Shown here in pieces: positions 6,510 to 14,579 of a stretch of 31,375 nt of DNA. Source of the stretch: a virus; the IMG/VR virus record IMGVR_UViG_3300007354_000012, positions 1 through 31,375 of that record; one strand, written 5' to 3'. The notes under the pieces were generated by a model. That model ran no database searches and was not told where the DNA came from. It was given only the letters and a program-made list of their open reading frames with translations. The translations under genes were made by a program, and so were the position numbers. Within the stretch, counting starts at the first letter, position 1, and each line of letters opens with the position of its first letter.

Positions 6510-9500
6510 TGCCCGCCCTGGAGTATCTGCACTCGGTCCTGGAGAAGGCCAAGGCGTACCTGCCGGACTGGCTGTGGAAGCAGATTCACCAGGCCGCCAT
6601 GCCCTCGGCCGGCGGCAAGGCCCGGTGGCGCGAGCCCGAGGAGCCCACGCCGCTTGAGAAGATGGCCCTGGCCGACATGACGCCGGACAAGCTGCGGAAG
6701 GCCTCGGACGATGAGGTGCGGCTCGCCTGGCTCAGGCTGCACCAGTGGTACGGCGCGGCCAAGAAGCGCGGCGAGGCCGTGGAGCCGATGGTCAATGCCG
6801 CCCTGTTCGTGATGGACGAGTTCGAGCGGCGCGGCTTCAGCTACGACGAGACGAGCGAGCTGGTCCAGGAGGCCAAGAAGCTCGGGGGTGTCCGCAAGGC
6901 CCAGGGCATCGAGGCGAAACTGGCCGGGCTACCCCAGGAGGTCGTGGTCGTCCCCAACTTCGTCTGCGTCGTCGGCTCGGCGGCCGCGGGCAAGGAAAAC
7001 CCAGAGGACATTGACATTCTCTTCCGGGCCCAGAGGGACCAGTCTGGCGATAACTTCCTGGTGCAGGCCCAGAACATCTGGCTCCCAGTCCGGAAGGTCC
7101 TCGACCCGGAAAAGAGCGGGGCCCTCCACTACATCGACGGCCCCACCGGCCCGCACGGAGACAACGTTCCAATTTTCGACCTCGTGCTCAGGCGCAAGGC
7201 GGAGCTCAAGCGCGAGGTGGTGAAGGGCGAGGCGTTGCGGCTCGACCTCGGCTGCGGTGACGCCACGCCTGAGGGGTATGTGGGCATCGATAAGCGTCCC
7301 GGCCCCAAGGTGGACATGGTCCACGACTTAGAACAGGGCATCCCTTACCCCGACGCCAGCGCCGACGAGGTTCGCGCCAACCACGTTTTGGAGCACCTCG
7401 GCGACAAGGAACGCATCATGGCCGAGGTCTGGCGCGTGCTCAAGCCAGGCGGCCGGTTCGTGTTCGAGGTCCCGAGCACGAAAGGAGAGGGCGCATTCAA
7501 TCATCCGGGCCACCGTTCGTTCTGGAATAAGACATCGTTCGCGTTCTGGACCGAGGACCACCTGCTGGAGGGCCGGCCGAAGTTCGAGGTCGAGACGTTG
7601 GAGGAGGTCCGGAACGGCGACCTCGTCTACGTGCGGGGCGCCCTCCGCAAGCCGGAGGCCCCGGCGACCGTCTCCAAGGGCGCCCTGAAACCCATCATGC
7701 GCTTCGAGATGCCCAAGCCGGCGATGAAGCACTACGCCCAGACCGAGGCGTTCAAGCCGGAAGAGGTCTGGCCCTGGGTCGAGGAGCACCTGAAGGGCGG
7801 AGTGGTCTCGGAGAACAAGTTGAACGGTTTCCGCGCGGCGGTGCAGAAGGCTGGCGACAAGGTGAGCGTCTTCTTCGAGGACGCCCAGGAGGAGCGCAAC
7901 CGCCAGCTACCCGAGGTCGTCAAGGCTCTGGAAGGGATAGACGCCGACTTCATCTTGGACGCCAACGTCGGGGTCGAACAGAACGACCGGCCCTGGCCTC
8001 GGATAAAGCTGATGACCCTGACGGCCGACAAGCCCGAACTGCCCGAGGGCGCCTATCCGAAGGTGACGGTCTTCGACATCATCTACTGGGACGGGGACCT
8101 CCACTCCCTGCCCTTCCGCGAGCGGCGGGCCAGACTGGAGGAGTTCTACGACCGTTACCTCAAGGACGACAAGCATTTCGCCATCACGGCCCAGATGGAG
8201 GTCCGGTCCAAGGCGGACCTGGAGCGGGCTTGGCGGGAACAAGGCGTCAGGGTGCCGCTCTCGGAGGGCATCGTGCTCAAGGACCTTTCCGCGCCCTACA
8301 CGCTCGGTCCGAGCACCGATGCTCTGGCCAAGGTCAAGAAGATGGTCGAGGTCAAGGCCCTCGTGCTCGACGTGAAGGTCAACAAGAACGGCACCCGGGG
8401 CTTCAGGGGCGGGCTCCTGCCCGGTGTCTCGGATTACACCAACCGCACGGAATTCCGGGGGAAGGAGTACATCGACCTCGGCTGGTCGTTCAACGCTCCG
8501 CTCAAGGCCGAACCCGGCGATGTCATGACCTTCGAGGTCGAGGAGATCATCCCCCAGGACGACGGCAGCCTGGCCTGGCTGGGGGCCAAGCCGGTCGATG
8601 TGGACAAGACTCGGACCGAACCTTACTACGCCAACCAGGTTGTTGACATGGCCCGGCGGGGCGGCATCCTGCAGAAGGCGGCGCCCCAGGTCCCTAGCGC
8701 GGGGCCGGCCGGCGCGAAGGTCGCCTTCGTCGGCGCCTCCCCCGGGGCAGTGGAGGCCGCGAGGCGCGAGCCTTTCGTGGGTCCCTCGGGCGAGACGTTG
8801 AACGAGCTCTACCTGAAGCCACTGGGTCTCGCCCGCAGCCAGGTGTTCCTGACGAACGCGGTCCCGCTCTACCTGACCGATGACAGGGGTCGGGTGCGGG
8901 AACCGACGGACACGGAGATAGCCGAGTGGCATGACTGGCTCATGGGCGAGCTCGACCGCGCCGGGCCGCGGGTGGTCGTGGCCCTCGGGCAGACCGCTAA
9001 GAAGGCCCTCGGCGAGAGGGCCGATTTCGTCCTTCCCCACCCGATGGCGGTGAGAAGGTTTGGGGACAGCGGCGAGGTGGCCCGCAAGCTGAAGCAGGTC
9101 AGGCAGGCCATGGAACGGGTGGCCAAGGCCGACGACCTCGAGGAGGGCGACACCCGGGCCGAGGTGGCAGCGAAGTGGTGGGCCGACAACTGGCCCAAGA
9201 TGTTCCCGCCCGATGGCAAGGGGCGCTACGTGTACCATCACCATTACCGCGGGCTGTCCCAGGACGAGACGAAGCTCGATGAGGAGGAGCTTCTCCGGAC
9301 CAGCCACAGCCTGCACGGTGACCTGCGCTTCGAGGGGCCCGACGGCGAGCTCTGGGGGTTTTCAGTGTTCCTCGGCACGACCGAGGAGAACCGCAAGGCT
9401 GGAGGCGACAGGCTCATTGCCCTGCCCCCGGACGATAACCTGCAGGGTTCCTTCAAGTTGAGCCAGCCGAAAGCCTGGCTTGATGTTGCATCCAAGAAGC

Positions 9501-10228
9501 CTTACGTCTCCGAGCCGGGCGGCGTGGGCTCGACCTCGGAGAAGTACGCCAAGTTCTTTGAAGCGGACAGCGGCACTTACGAGATCGGCGTCTGGCGCGA
9601 GCACATGTTCGAGGTGTTCCTGCACGGAGAGAGGCTCAAGGGGCGGTTCCTCCTGGAGTACGCCCCGGTGGCCGGCGGACGGCGGGTCTGGCTGATCGAT
9701 AGGCCGAAGGACCAGACGCCCTATGCCAAGTCGCACAAGCTTGAGGACGTGCTCGCCGAGCTCCGGGAGAAGGACCAACGGTGGCTCGTCTGGCGCGACC
9801 CCGAGGAGGGCGGCCCGCCGCGGAAGATCGACGTGACCTCCGCTCAGGGCCGGGTGGCCAAAGAGTACCAAGGCCGTATCCTCAAGGCCGACGAGGAACG
9901 CCAGCTGGTCTACGGCGTTGTTCTGGAGCCCGATACGCTGGACACCCAGGGCGACACCATCTCGGCCGATGAGATAGAGCGGGCGGCCCACCGGTTCTTG
10001 GCCAAGAGCCGGGTGGTCGGTCAAGGCCACAAGCGGCCGGCCAAGGCCGAGGTCGTGGAGAGCTACGTGGCGCCGGCCGAGATGGAAATCGGCGGCCAGA
10101 GGGTGAAGAAGGGAAGCTGGATCATCGCCGTGCACGTGCTGGACCCCGAGCTCTGGCGGGCGATTAAAGCAGGCGAGTATACCGGGTTCAGCGTGGGCGG
10201 CTTCGGCACGAGGGAGGAGGCGGCCTGA
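6509..10228 (+). CDS. Multi-enzyme polyprotein: NTase, methyltransferase, DNA ligase-like, uracil-DNA glycosylase, LigD phosphoesterase-like, XkdF-type prohead protease
   Basis: A single 1239-residue frame starts at ATG 6509 (TGATG overlap, GGAGG upstream). Residues 1-128 are a helical head. At ~130-235 is a pol-beta-type nucleotidyltransferase (Gly156-Ser157, Asp167/Asp169, Asp224). At ~238-385 is a class I SAM methyltransferase (LDLGCGD 245-251, HVLEHL, LKPGGRF). At ~395-700 is an ATP-dependent DNA ligase-like domain with Lys437 in ENKLNGFR, VFDIIYWDG, EGIVLKD and a K-V-K-K motif; the usual KxDG Asp is Asn439. At ~735-870 is a family-4-like uracil-DNA glycosylase (VGASPG, PFVGPSG, HP 844-845) without iron-sulfur cysteines. 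At ~905-1070 is a LigD 3'-phosphoesterase-like domain (LHGDLRFE, LKGRFLL). At 1130-1239 is an XkdF/S78-type protease (His1174, Ser1228). The catalytic assignments of the nucleotidyltransferase and ligase are the least certain. Confidence 0.85.
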   Translation: MPALEYLHSVLEKAKAYLPDWLWKQIHQAAMPSAGGKARWREPEEPTPLEKMALADMTPDKLRKASDDEVRLAWLRLHQWYGAAKKRGEAVEPMVNAALFVMDEFERRGFSYDETSELVQEAKKLGGVRKAQGIEAKLAGLPQEVVVVPNFVCVVGSAAAGKENPEDIDILFRAQRDQSGDNFLVQAQNIWLPVRKVLDPEKSGALHYIDGPTGPHGDNVPIFDLVLRRKAELKREVVKGEALRLDLGCGDATPEGYVGIDKRPGPKVDMVHDLEQGIPYPDASADEVRANHVLEHLGDKERIMAEVWRVLKPGGRFVFEVPSTKGEGAFNHPGHRSFWNKTSFAFWTEDHLLEGRPKFEVETLEEVRNGDLVYVRGALRKPEAPATVSKGALKPIMRFEMPKPAMKHYAQTEAFKPEEVWPWVEEHLKGGVVSENKLNGFRAAVQKAGDKVSVFFEDAQEERNRQLPEVVKALEGIDADFILDANVGVEQNDRPWPRIKLMTLTADKPELPEGAYPKVTVFDIIYWDGDLHSLPFRERRARLEEFYDRYLKDDKHFAITAQMEVRSKADLERAWREQGVRVPLSEGIVLKDLSAPYTLGPSTDALAKVKKMVEVKALVLDVKVNKNGTRGFRGGLLPGVSDYTNRTEFRGKEYIDLGWSFNAPLKAEPGDVMTFEVEEIIPQDDGSLAWLGAKPVDVDKTRTEPYYANQVVDMARRGGILQKAAPQVPSAGPAGAKVAFVGASPGAVEAARREPFVGPSGETLNELYLKPLGLARSQVFLTNAVPLYLTDDRGRVREPTDTEIAEWHDWLMGELDRAGPRVVVALGQTAKKALGERADFVLPHPMAVRRFGDSGEVARKLKQVRQAMERVAKADDLEEGDTRAEVAAKWWADNWPKMFPPDGKGRYVYHHHYRGLSQDETKLDEEELLRTSHSLHGDLRFEGPDGELWGFSVFLGTTEENRKAGGDRLIALPPDDNLQGSFKLSQPKAWLDVASKKPYVSEPGGVGSTSEKYAKFFEADSGTYEIGVWREHMFEVFLHGERLKGRFLLEYAPVAGGRRVWLIDRPKDQTPYAKSHKLEDVLAELREKDQRWLVWRDPEEGGPPRKIDVTSAQGRVAKEYQGRILKADEERQLVYGVVLEPDTLDTQGDTISADEIERAAHRFLAKSRVVGQGHKRPAKAEVVESYVAPAEMEIGGQRVKKGSWIIAVHVLDPELWRAIKAGEYTGFSVGGFGTREEAA

Positions 10229-11091
10229 TGGTGACAAGGCTCAGGGACCTGGAGGCGGTGGAAGTCAGTCTCGTTCCCAGGGCCGCCAACAAGCGGCGGT
10301 TTCTGGTCATGAAATCGGAAACGGAGGTGGATCACCCCTTGGAGAAAGTGCTGAAGGCGATCCTGGAGACCGACTTAGAGGACGAGGCGAAGGTCGACGA
10401 GGTCCTCAAGGCGGCGAAGCTCAGCGACAAGGGCCAGAACGCGGTCAAGGGCGCCCTGCGGCTGCTCAACGCTTACAAGGACGAGCTGCCGAAGGACATC
10501 CTGAAGACCCTCGCCGGCCTGGCCGGCTACGGCTACCCCGAGCCGGCGCAGAAGGACAAAGGCGGGACTGACGAGGGCAAGAGTTACCCGGCCCCGACCA
10601 AGAAGGCGGACGGGACCTGGGATTTCTCGGGCATCCCCGAGGAGGTCCGGCCGATGGTCGAGGCCCTCTGGAAGGAGCAAGAGACGGCGGTCAAGAAGGC
10701 CGAGGAGCTGGAGAAGGTCCTCAAGGCCGAGCGCGATGAGCGGCTCCGCAAGGAGTACGTCGCCAAGGCGGCCGAGTACAAGCACCTGGCCGTCAAGCCC
10801 GAGGAGTTCGGGCTTGTCCTCAAGGCCATCGCCGAGAAGGCGCCGGACGAACTGGCCAAGGTCGAGGCGGTTCTCAAGGCGGCCGACGAGGCCCTCGGGC
10901 AGAGCGCCCTGTTCGCCGAGATCGGCCGCGGCGGCGAGGGCGGCGGCTCCGCCATGGCCAAGATCGAGAAGGCTGCGGGCGAGATCGTCCAGAAGGACGG
11001 CAAGCTGACGCGCGAGCAGGCTGTCGCCCGGGTGCTCGACGAGCACCCCGATCTCTATGCCGAGTACCTGCGCGAGAAGGGGAGTGTCTAA
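10228..11091 (+). CDS. Head scaffold protein with the C-terminal strand of the protease domain
   Basis: A 287-residue protein coupled to the polyprotein by TGATG, with a GGAGGAGG ribosome site just upstream. The first ~30 residues (RLRDLEAVEVSLVPRAANKRRFLVMKS) look like the usual end of an XkdF-type protease domain. The protease fold therefore appears split between two reading frames. The rest is highly charged, lysine/glutamate/alanine-rich and helical, with likely coiled coil at about 145-235, typical of internal scaffolds. A glycine-rich linker follows, then a small helical C-terminal domain (EKAAGEIVQKDGKLTREQAVARVLDEHPDLYAEY). Scaffolds guide capsid assembly and are removed by the protease. 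Confidence 0.75.
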   Translation: MVTRLRDLEAVEVSLVPRAANKRRFLVMKSETEVDHPLEKVLKAILETDLEDEAKVDEVLKAAKLSDKGQNAVKGALRLLNAYKDELPKDILKTLAGLAGYGYPEPAQKDKGGTDEGKSYPAPTKKADGTWDFSGIPEEVRPMVEALWKEQETAVKKAEELEKVLKAERDERLRKEYVAKAAEYKHLAVKPEEFGLVLKAIAEKAPDELAKVEAVLKAADEALGQSALFAEIGRGGEGGGSAMAKIEKAAGEIVQKDGKLTREQAVARVLDEHPDLYAEYLREKGSV

Positions 11092-11094
11092 GCC

Positions 11095-11820
11095 ATGGCC
11101 CACGAAATCCCGGTTGAGAACGTGACCCTCATCGCTGGCGCCGACCTCTCGGCGAGCCAGTACCTGGCCGTCAAGATTAACGCCAGCGGGCAGGCGATTC
11201 TGGCGGGCGCCGGCGAGAACGCCGTCGGCATCCTCCAGAACAAGCCGGCGAGCGGCCAGGCCGCCGAGGTGATGGCGCTGGGCATCTCCAAGGTGGTCTA
11301 CGGCGCGACCGTCACGGCCGGCCAGAACCTGGCGGCCGACGCCGCAGGCAAGCTCGTGCCGGCGTCCGGCGACAACGCCGTGATCGGGGTGGCCCTGGAG
11401 GGCGGTTCGGCGGACGAGATTCGCTCCGCACTCCTGGTGACCCGCGTTACCGCTGGGGCCAGGACCAGCTCCATCCTGGCCATCCCCGTCAAACTGGCCA
11501 AGGTCGCCGCCGGCGACGTGGTGACCACCTACACGCCCGGCTTCGGCGGGAAGATCGTCAAGGTCAGCTTCCTGGTCACGGACCCGGTCACCACGGCCGC
11601 CAAGGCCGCGACGCTGAACCTGGAGATCGGCACGACCGATCTCACCGGCGGTGTCCTGTCCCTGACCTCCGCGAACTGCACGCCGCTGGGCGCGGTGATC
11701 AATGCCACCGCCATCACGGCCAATAACGTGTTCGGCGCGGCAGACAGCATCAGCGTCGAGGCGTCGTCCGTGACGGCCTTCGTCGAGGGCGAGGGCGTCC
11801 TGCTCATCGTTCTGGCTTAG
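11095..11820 (+). CDS. Capsid decoration (DUF2190-like) protein with an extra C-terminal domain
   Basis: The 241-residue product begins four bases after the scaffold stop. Residues 1-115 show the pattern of DUF2190 capsid cement proteins, with beta-rich repeats such as ENAVGILQNKPASGQAAEVMALGISKVVY and LVPASGDNAVIGVALEGGSADE. These proteins usually coat the head lattice just before or beside the major capsid gene, as here. Residues ~125-241 form a second beta-rich domain absent from the minimal family, perhaps an outward-facing stabilising or binding module. It is low in charge and rich in Ala, Thr and Val. Confidence 0.7.
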   Translation: MAHEIPVENVTLIAGADLSASQYLAVKINASGQAILAGAGENAVGILQNKPASGQAAEVMALGISKVVYGATVTAGQNLAADAAGKLVPASGDNAVIGVALEGGSADEIRSALLVTRVTAGARTSSILAIPVKLAKVAAGDVVTTYTPGFGGKIVKVSFLVTDPVTTAAKAATLNLEIGTTDLTGGVLSLTSANCTPLGAVINATAITANNVFGAADSISVEASSVTAFVEGEGVLLIVLA

Positions 11821-11843
11821 CCAGCTAGAACCTAGAAAGCGAC

Positions 11844-11886
11844 AAAGCCCTGGTCGAAAAGGCCGGGGCTTTCGCTTTGGAAGGAG
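11844..11886 (+). promoter_or_regulatory. Hairpin plus ribosome site, copy B, before the major capsid gene
   Basis: The arms AAAGCCCTGGTC and GGCCGGGGCTTT (11844-11855 and 11861-11872, GAAAA loop, 12 pairs with two G-U) are followed by CGCTTT and AAGGAG. This matches the modules at 383 and 14580. Its place directly before the major capsid gene suggests control of messenger stability or stoichiometry, or a partial terminator. Confidence 0.55.
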
Positions 11887-11895
11887 TGAGTTCCT

Positions 11896-12873
11896 TTGCC
11901 GAATCCTACCCCGTCCGACGTACACGTTAACACGCCCCTCACGAACCTGAGCGTCGCCTACATCCAGCAGGCGACGAACTTCATCGCCGACAAGGTGGCC
12001 CCCATCGTCCCGGTCCAGAAGCAGAGCGACAGGTACTTCGTCTACGACCGGGCCGACTGGTTCCGGACTGAGGCCGACGAACGGGCCCCCGGCACCGAGT
12101 CCGCCGGCGGTGGGTGGAGGGTGGACAACACCCCGACTTACTTCGCCCGCATCTATGCGGTCCACAAGGACATCGACGATCCCACCCAGGCCAACGCCGA
12201 CGCCCCCATCAACATGGACCGGGACGCCACCGAGTGGGTCACCCAGCAGCTCCTGCTCAAGCGGGAGAAGGTCTTCGTCGACGCCTACTTCAAGACCGGC
12301 GTCTGGGGAACCGACCTTACCGGCGTTGCGGCCAGCCCGACGGGCAACCAGTTCCTGCAGTGGGACCAGGCCTCTAGCACGCCCATCAAGGACATCGAGG
12401 GCCAGGCCATCGCCATGGCGGAGAAGACGGGCTACAAGCCCAACGTCCTGGTCATCGGTCCCCGCGTCCTGGCGGCCCTCAAGGACCACGCCGACATCCT
12501 CGACCGCATCAAGTACACCCAGCGCGGCATGGTGACGGTGGACCTCCTCGCCGGGCTGTTCGAGGTCGAGAAGGTCCTGGTCCCCTTCGCCACCGAGAAC
12601 ACCGCCGCCGAGGGCGCGACGGCCAGCTACAGCCTCCTCTACGGCAAGTCGGCCCTGCTCTGCTACGCGGCCCCGAACCCGGGGCTCATGAAGCCCTCGG
12701 CCGGCTACATCTTCGCCTGGACCGGCCTCTTCGGCGCGGGTGCCTACGGCAACAGGATCAAGCGGTTCCGCATGGAGCAGTTGGCCGCCGACCGCATAGA
12801 GGGTGAGATGGCATTTGATGCCAAGCTCGTGGCCGCCGAGCTGGGCGTCTTTCTCAGCGGGGCGGTGGCTTAG
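11896..12873 (+). CDS. Major capsid protein
   Basis: The TTG start at 11896 lies 9 bases after AAGGAG; no ATG fits as well. The 325-residue product opens with a VHVNTPLTNLSVAYIQ stretch and NFIADKVAPIVPVQKQSDRYFVY, the pattern of major capsid proteins in this phage group. It has YKPNVLVIGPRVLAALKDHADILDRIKYTQ in the middle and an acidic MEQLAADRIEGEMAFDAKLVAAELGVFL end. It would form the icosahedral shell. It is placed after protease, scaffold and decoration genes and before the connectors, the expected order. No large N-terminal delta domain is visible, which fits the use of a separate scaffold. Confidence 0.85.
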   Translation: MPNPTPSDVHVNTPLTNLSVAYIQQATNFIADKVAPIVPVQKQSDRYFVYDRADWFRTEADERAPGTESAGGGWRVDNTPTYFARIYAVHKDIDDPTQANADAPINMDRDATEWVTQQLLLKREKVFVDAYFKTGVWGTDLTGVAASPTGNQFLQWDQASSTPIKDIEGQAIAMAEKTGYKPNVLVIGPRVLAALKDHADILDRIKYTQRGMVTVDLLAGLFEVEKVLVPFATENTAAEGATASYSLLYGKSALLCYAAPNPGLMKPSAGYIFAWTGLFGAGAYGNRIKRFRMEQLAADRIEGEMAFDAKLVAAELGVFLSGAVA

Positions 12874-12875
12874 CC

Positions 12876-13319
12876 GTGTTCGTGGCCAAGCGCAGGCTGA
12901 AGGTGGGGGCCGGTTTCCGCGAGCCCGGGGAGCCGGTCCCCGAGGCCGCCTCGTGGCACACCCTGCGGGCGCTGCTCTCCTGCGGGTGGCTCGAGGAGGT
13001 CCCCGACCCGCCGCCCGCTCCCGCGACGCCCGCCGAGCCGGAGGTGACCAGCCATGACGTGGACCTACAGCGGCGACCCGAGCGCGAGCCAGAAGGATCA
13101 GGTCCGGTTCCTGGTGGGGGACACGGACACGACGGACCATCTCCTGCAGGACGAGGAGATCACGTGGCTCCTCGGCCAGCAGGGCAGTCCTCTCGCAGCG
13201 GCGGCAGCGGCGCTGGAGGCCCTGGCCGCAAGGTTCGCCCGCCAGGTGGACAAGGCGGTCGGAGACCTTCGGCTAAGCCTAAGCCAAAAGGCGGCCAGCT
13301 TCGCCGCAAGGGCGGCTGA
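12876..13319 (+). CDS. Small head-tail region protein with a long overlap into the next gene
   Basis: GTG 12876 lies two bases after the capsid stop. The first ~59 residues look real: a basic beta-like start (FVAKRRLKVGAGFREPGEPVPEA), SWHTLRALLSCGWLEEV, and a proline-rich linker. Small proteins of about 60 residues often occur here. No stop follows in this frame until 13319, so the formal product is 147 residues and overlaps the connector gene by 266 bases. The overlapping part is Gly/Pro/Arg-rich, as expected of an off-frame reading of GC-rich DNA. Either the tail is a harmless extension, or a stop was lost, or a shift of frame joins the two proteins. Confidence 0.5.
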   Translation: MFVAKRRLKVGAGFREPGEPVPEAASWHTLRALLSCGWLEEVPDPPPAPATPAEPEVTSHDVDLQRRPEREPEGSGPVPGGGHGHDGPSPAGRGDHVAPRPAGQSSRSGGSGAGGPGRKVRPPGGQGGRRPSAKPKPKGGQLRRKGG

Positions 13320-13476
13320 GCTCCGCTCCAGGCTCGCCCTGGCCGCCGCACCATACGCCGGCGGCTTGTCCGAGGCCGAGAAGGCCGCTAGCGAAGCCGA
13401 CGCCGACCTGGTCCCGCCGGCGTTCAAGCGGGGGCTGCATGACTACGAGACCGGGGGCGGGGAGGTCGGGTACTGA
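13054..13476 (+). CDS. Head-tail connector (adaptor) protein
   Basis: The ATG at 13054 follows GGAGGTGACC. The 140-residue protein opens with TYSGDPSASQKDQVRFLVGDTD and DHLLQDEEITWLL, the usual start of gp6/gp15-type adaptors of Gram-positive siphophages. Long alanine-rich helices follow. Adaptors bind under the portal ring and extend the DNA channel. The end (DYETGGGEVGY) overlaps the next start by TGATG. Confidence 0.75.
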   Translation: MTWTYSGDPSASQKDQVRFLVGDTDTTDHLLQDEEITWLLGQQGSPLAAAAAALEALAARFARQVDKAVGDLRLSLSQKAASFAARAAELRSRLALAAAPYAGGLSEAEKAASEADADLVPPAFKRGLHDYETGGGEVGY

Positions 13477-13790
13477 TGGAGCCTGACTTCCTCGCCCTCA
13501 TGCCCCATACGGTGACGGTCGAGCCGCTCACGGGCCGGGACGACTATGGCCGGCCGACCTATGGGGCCGCCGTCCAGTACCGGGCCCGCGTGGTCGGCAA
13601 GCAGAGGCTCGTCCGGGCCGCCGACGGGGCCGAGAGGGTCTCCGCCACGACGGTCTACGTCGCCGGCGCTCCGGGCATCGGGCCGGAGGACCGCATCACC
13701 CTGCCCGACGGCTCCCAGCCGCCCGTCCTGGCCGTCTCCAGGGTGCCGGACGAGCGCGGCGCCCATCACGAGGTGGTCTACTGTGGCTGA
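13476..13790 (+). CDS. Head closure/head-tail joining protein
   Basis: A 104-residue protein starting in the TGATG overlap. It is beta-rich with the joining-protein pattern: MPHTVTVEPLTGRDDYGRPTYG near the start, RARVVGKQRLVRAADGAE, then GIGPEDRITLPDG. SPP1 gp16/HK97-type stoppers have this size and plan and close the channel after packaging. The stop overlaps the GTG start of the next gene. Confidence 0.75.
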   Translation: MEPDFLALMPHTVTVEPLTGRDDYGRPTYGAAVQYRARVVGKQRLVRAADGAERVSATTVYVAGAPGIGPEDRITLPDGSQPPVLAVSRVPDERGAHHEVVYCG

Positions 13791-14178
13791 GGCCAAGGTC
13801 ATCGTCAAAGGCGTGGACAAAACCCTGGCCCGGCTCGCCCGCATGAACCCCAGGGCCCGCCAGGCCCTCAAGGCCGCCCTCTACATGGAGGGCGAGAACA
13901 TCATGGGCGAGTCCAAGCGCCAGGTGCCGGTCGACACCGGCAACCTCAGGACGACCGGCCACGTGGAGCCGCCCAAGGAGGCCAGCGGGATTATCACGGT
14001 CACACTGGGCTACGGCGGGCCGGCAGCCCCCTATGCCGTCTACATTCACGAGGACCTGACCAAGCGCCACGCCGTGGGCAAGGCTAAGTACCTTGAGGAC
14101 CCGGCTAACGAGGCCGCCAAGGGCCTGACCGAGCGCGTGGGCCGCAGGGTCCGGGAAGCCGTGGAGGAGGAACGCTGA
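13783..14178 (+). CDS. HK97 gp10-like tail-joining protein
   Basis: GTG 13783 overlaps the previous stop and gives 131 residues. The family pattern is clear: a helical N-terminus (TLARLARMNPRARQALKAALYMEGENIMGESKRQ), then VPVDTGNLRTTGHV, then PYAVYIHEDLTKRH. The C-terminus is helical and basic. These proteins sit at the head-tail interface or top of the tail tube. Earlier in-frame starts would overlap the joining protein deeply and read as arginine/proline-rich shadow, so I rejected them. Confidence 0.8.
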   Translation: MAEAKVIVKGVDKTLARLARMNPRARQALKAALYMEGENIMGESKRQVPVDTGNLRTTGHVEPPKEASGIITVTLGYGGPAAPYAVYIHEDLTKRHAVGKAKYLEDPANEAAKGLTERVGRRVREAVEEER

Positions 14179-14179
14179 C

Positions 14180-14557
14180 ATGCTCCTCGACGAGATAGGG
14201 ACCTGGCTGGTCGAGCGGGGCATCGTCGGCGGGACCACGGGCTGGACCCTGGCCAAGGGCTACATGCCGCCCACGCCCGACCGCATCGTAGCCCTTTTCG
14301 ACACCGGCGGCACGCCGGCCTCGCCTAGCGCCGACCAGCCCACTTTCCAGCTCCGGGTGCGGGCTGCGAGGATGGACTACCCCGGAACCAGGGCTAAAGC
14401 CTGGGAAGCCTTCAACGCCCTCCAGAAGCTGCGGGGCGAGCTCTCAGGCGTGGGCTACGAGTCCGTCACCGCCCGGCAGCTTCCTTTCCCGATGGGCTAC
14501 GACACGAACGACCGGCCCGAATTCGCCTGCAACCTGGTGGCGGTAAGGCTGAGGTAA
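14180..14557 (+). CDS. Tail terminator/minor capsid protein
   Basis: A 125-residue protein starting one base after the previous stop. It has the tail-terminator plan: helix (LLDEIGTWLVERGI), a strand with MPPTPDRIVALFDTGG, QPTFQLRVRAARMDYPGTRAKAWEAFNALQKL and a C-terminal strand RPEFACNLVAVRLR. It caps the tail tube and joins it to the head. The order connector, stopper, gp10, terminator, tube is the standard one. Confidence 0.75.
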   Translation: MLLDEIGTWLVERGIVGGTTGWTLAKGYMPPTPDRIVALFDTGGTPASPSADQPTFQLRVRAARMDYPGTRAKAWEAFNALQKLRGELSGVGYESVTARQLPFPMGYDTNDRPEFACNLVAVRLR

Positions 14558-14579
14558 GGCTCTACCCAGCACGCATCCT

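Noticed and set aside
7907-9316. Antisense open frame opposite the ligase and glycosylase domains
   Set aside because: It has no recognisable domains; the plus-strand motifs are unambiguous.
10375-13140. Very long antisense open frame (about 920 codons) opposite the scaffold, decoration and capsid genes
   Set aside because: It is a mirror of GC-rich coding DNA. The plus strand has recognisable scaffold, decoration and capsid proteins with ribosome sites, and the antisense product is Leu/Gly/Arg-rich without any domain.
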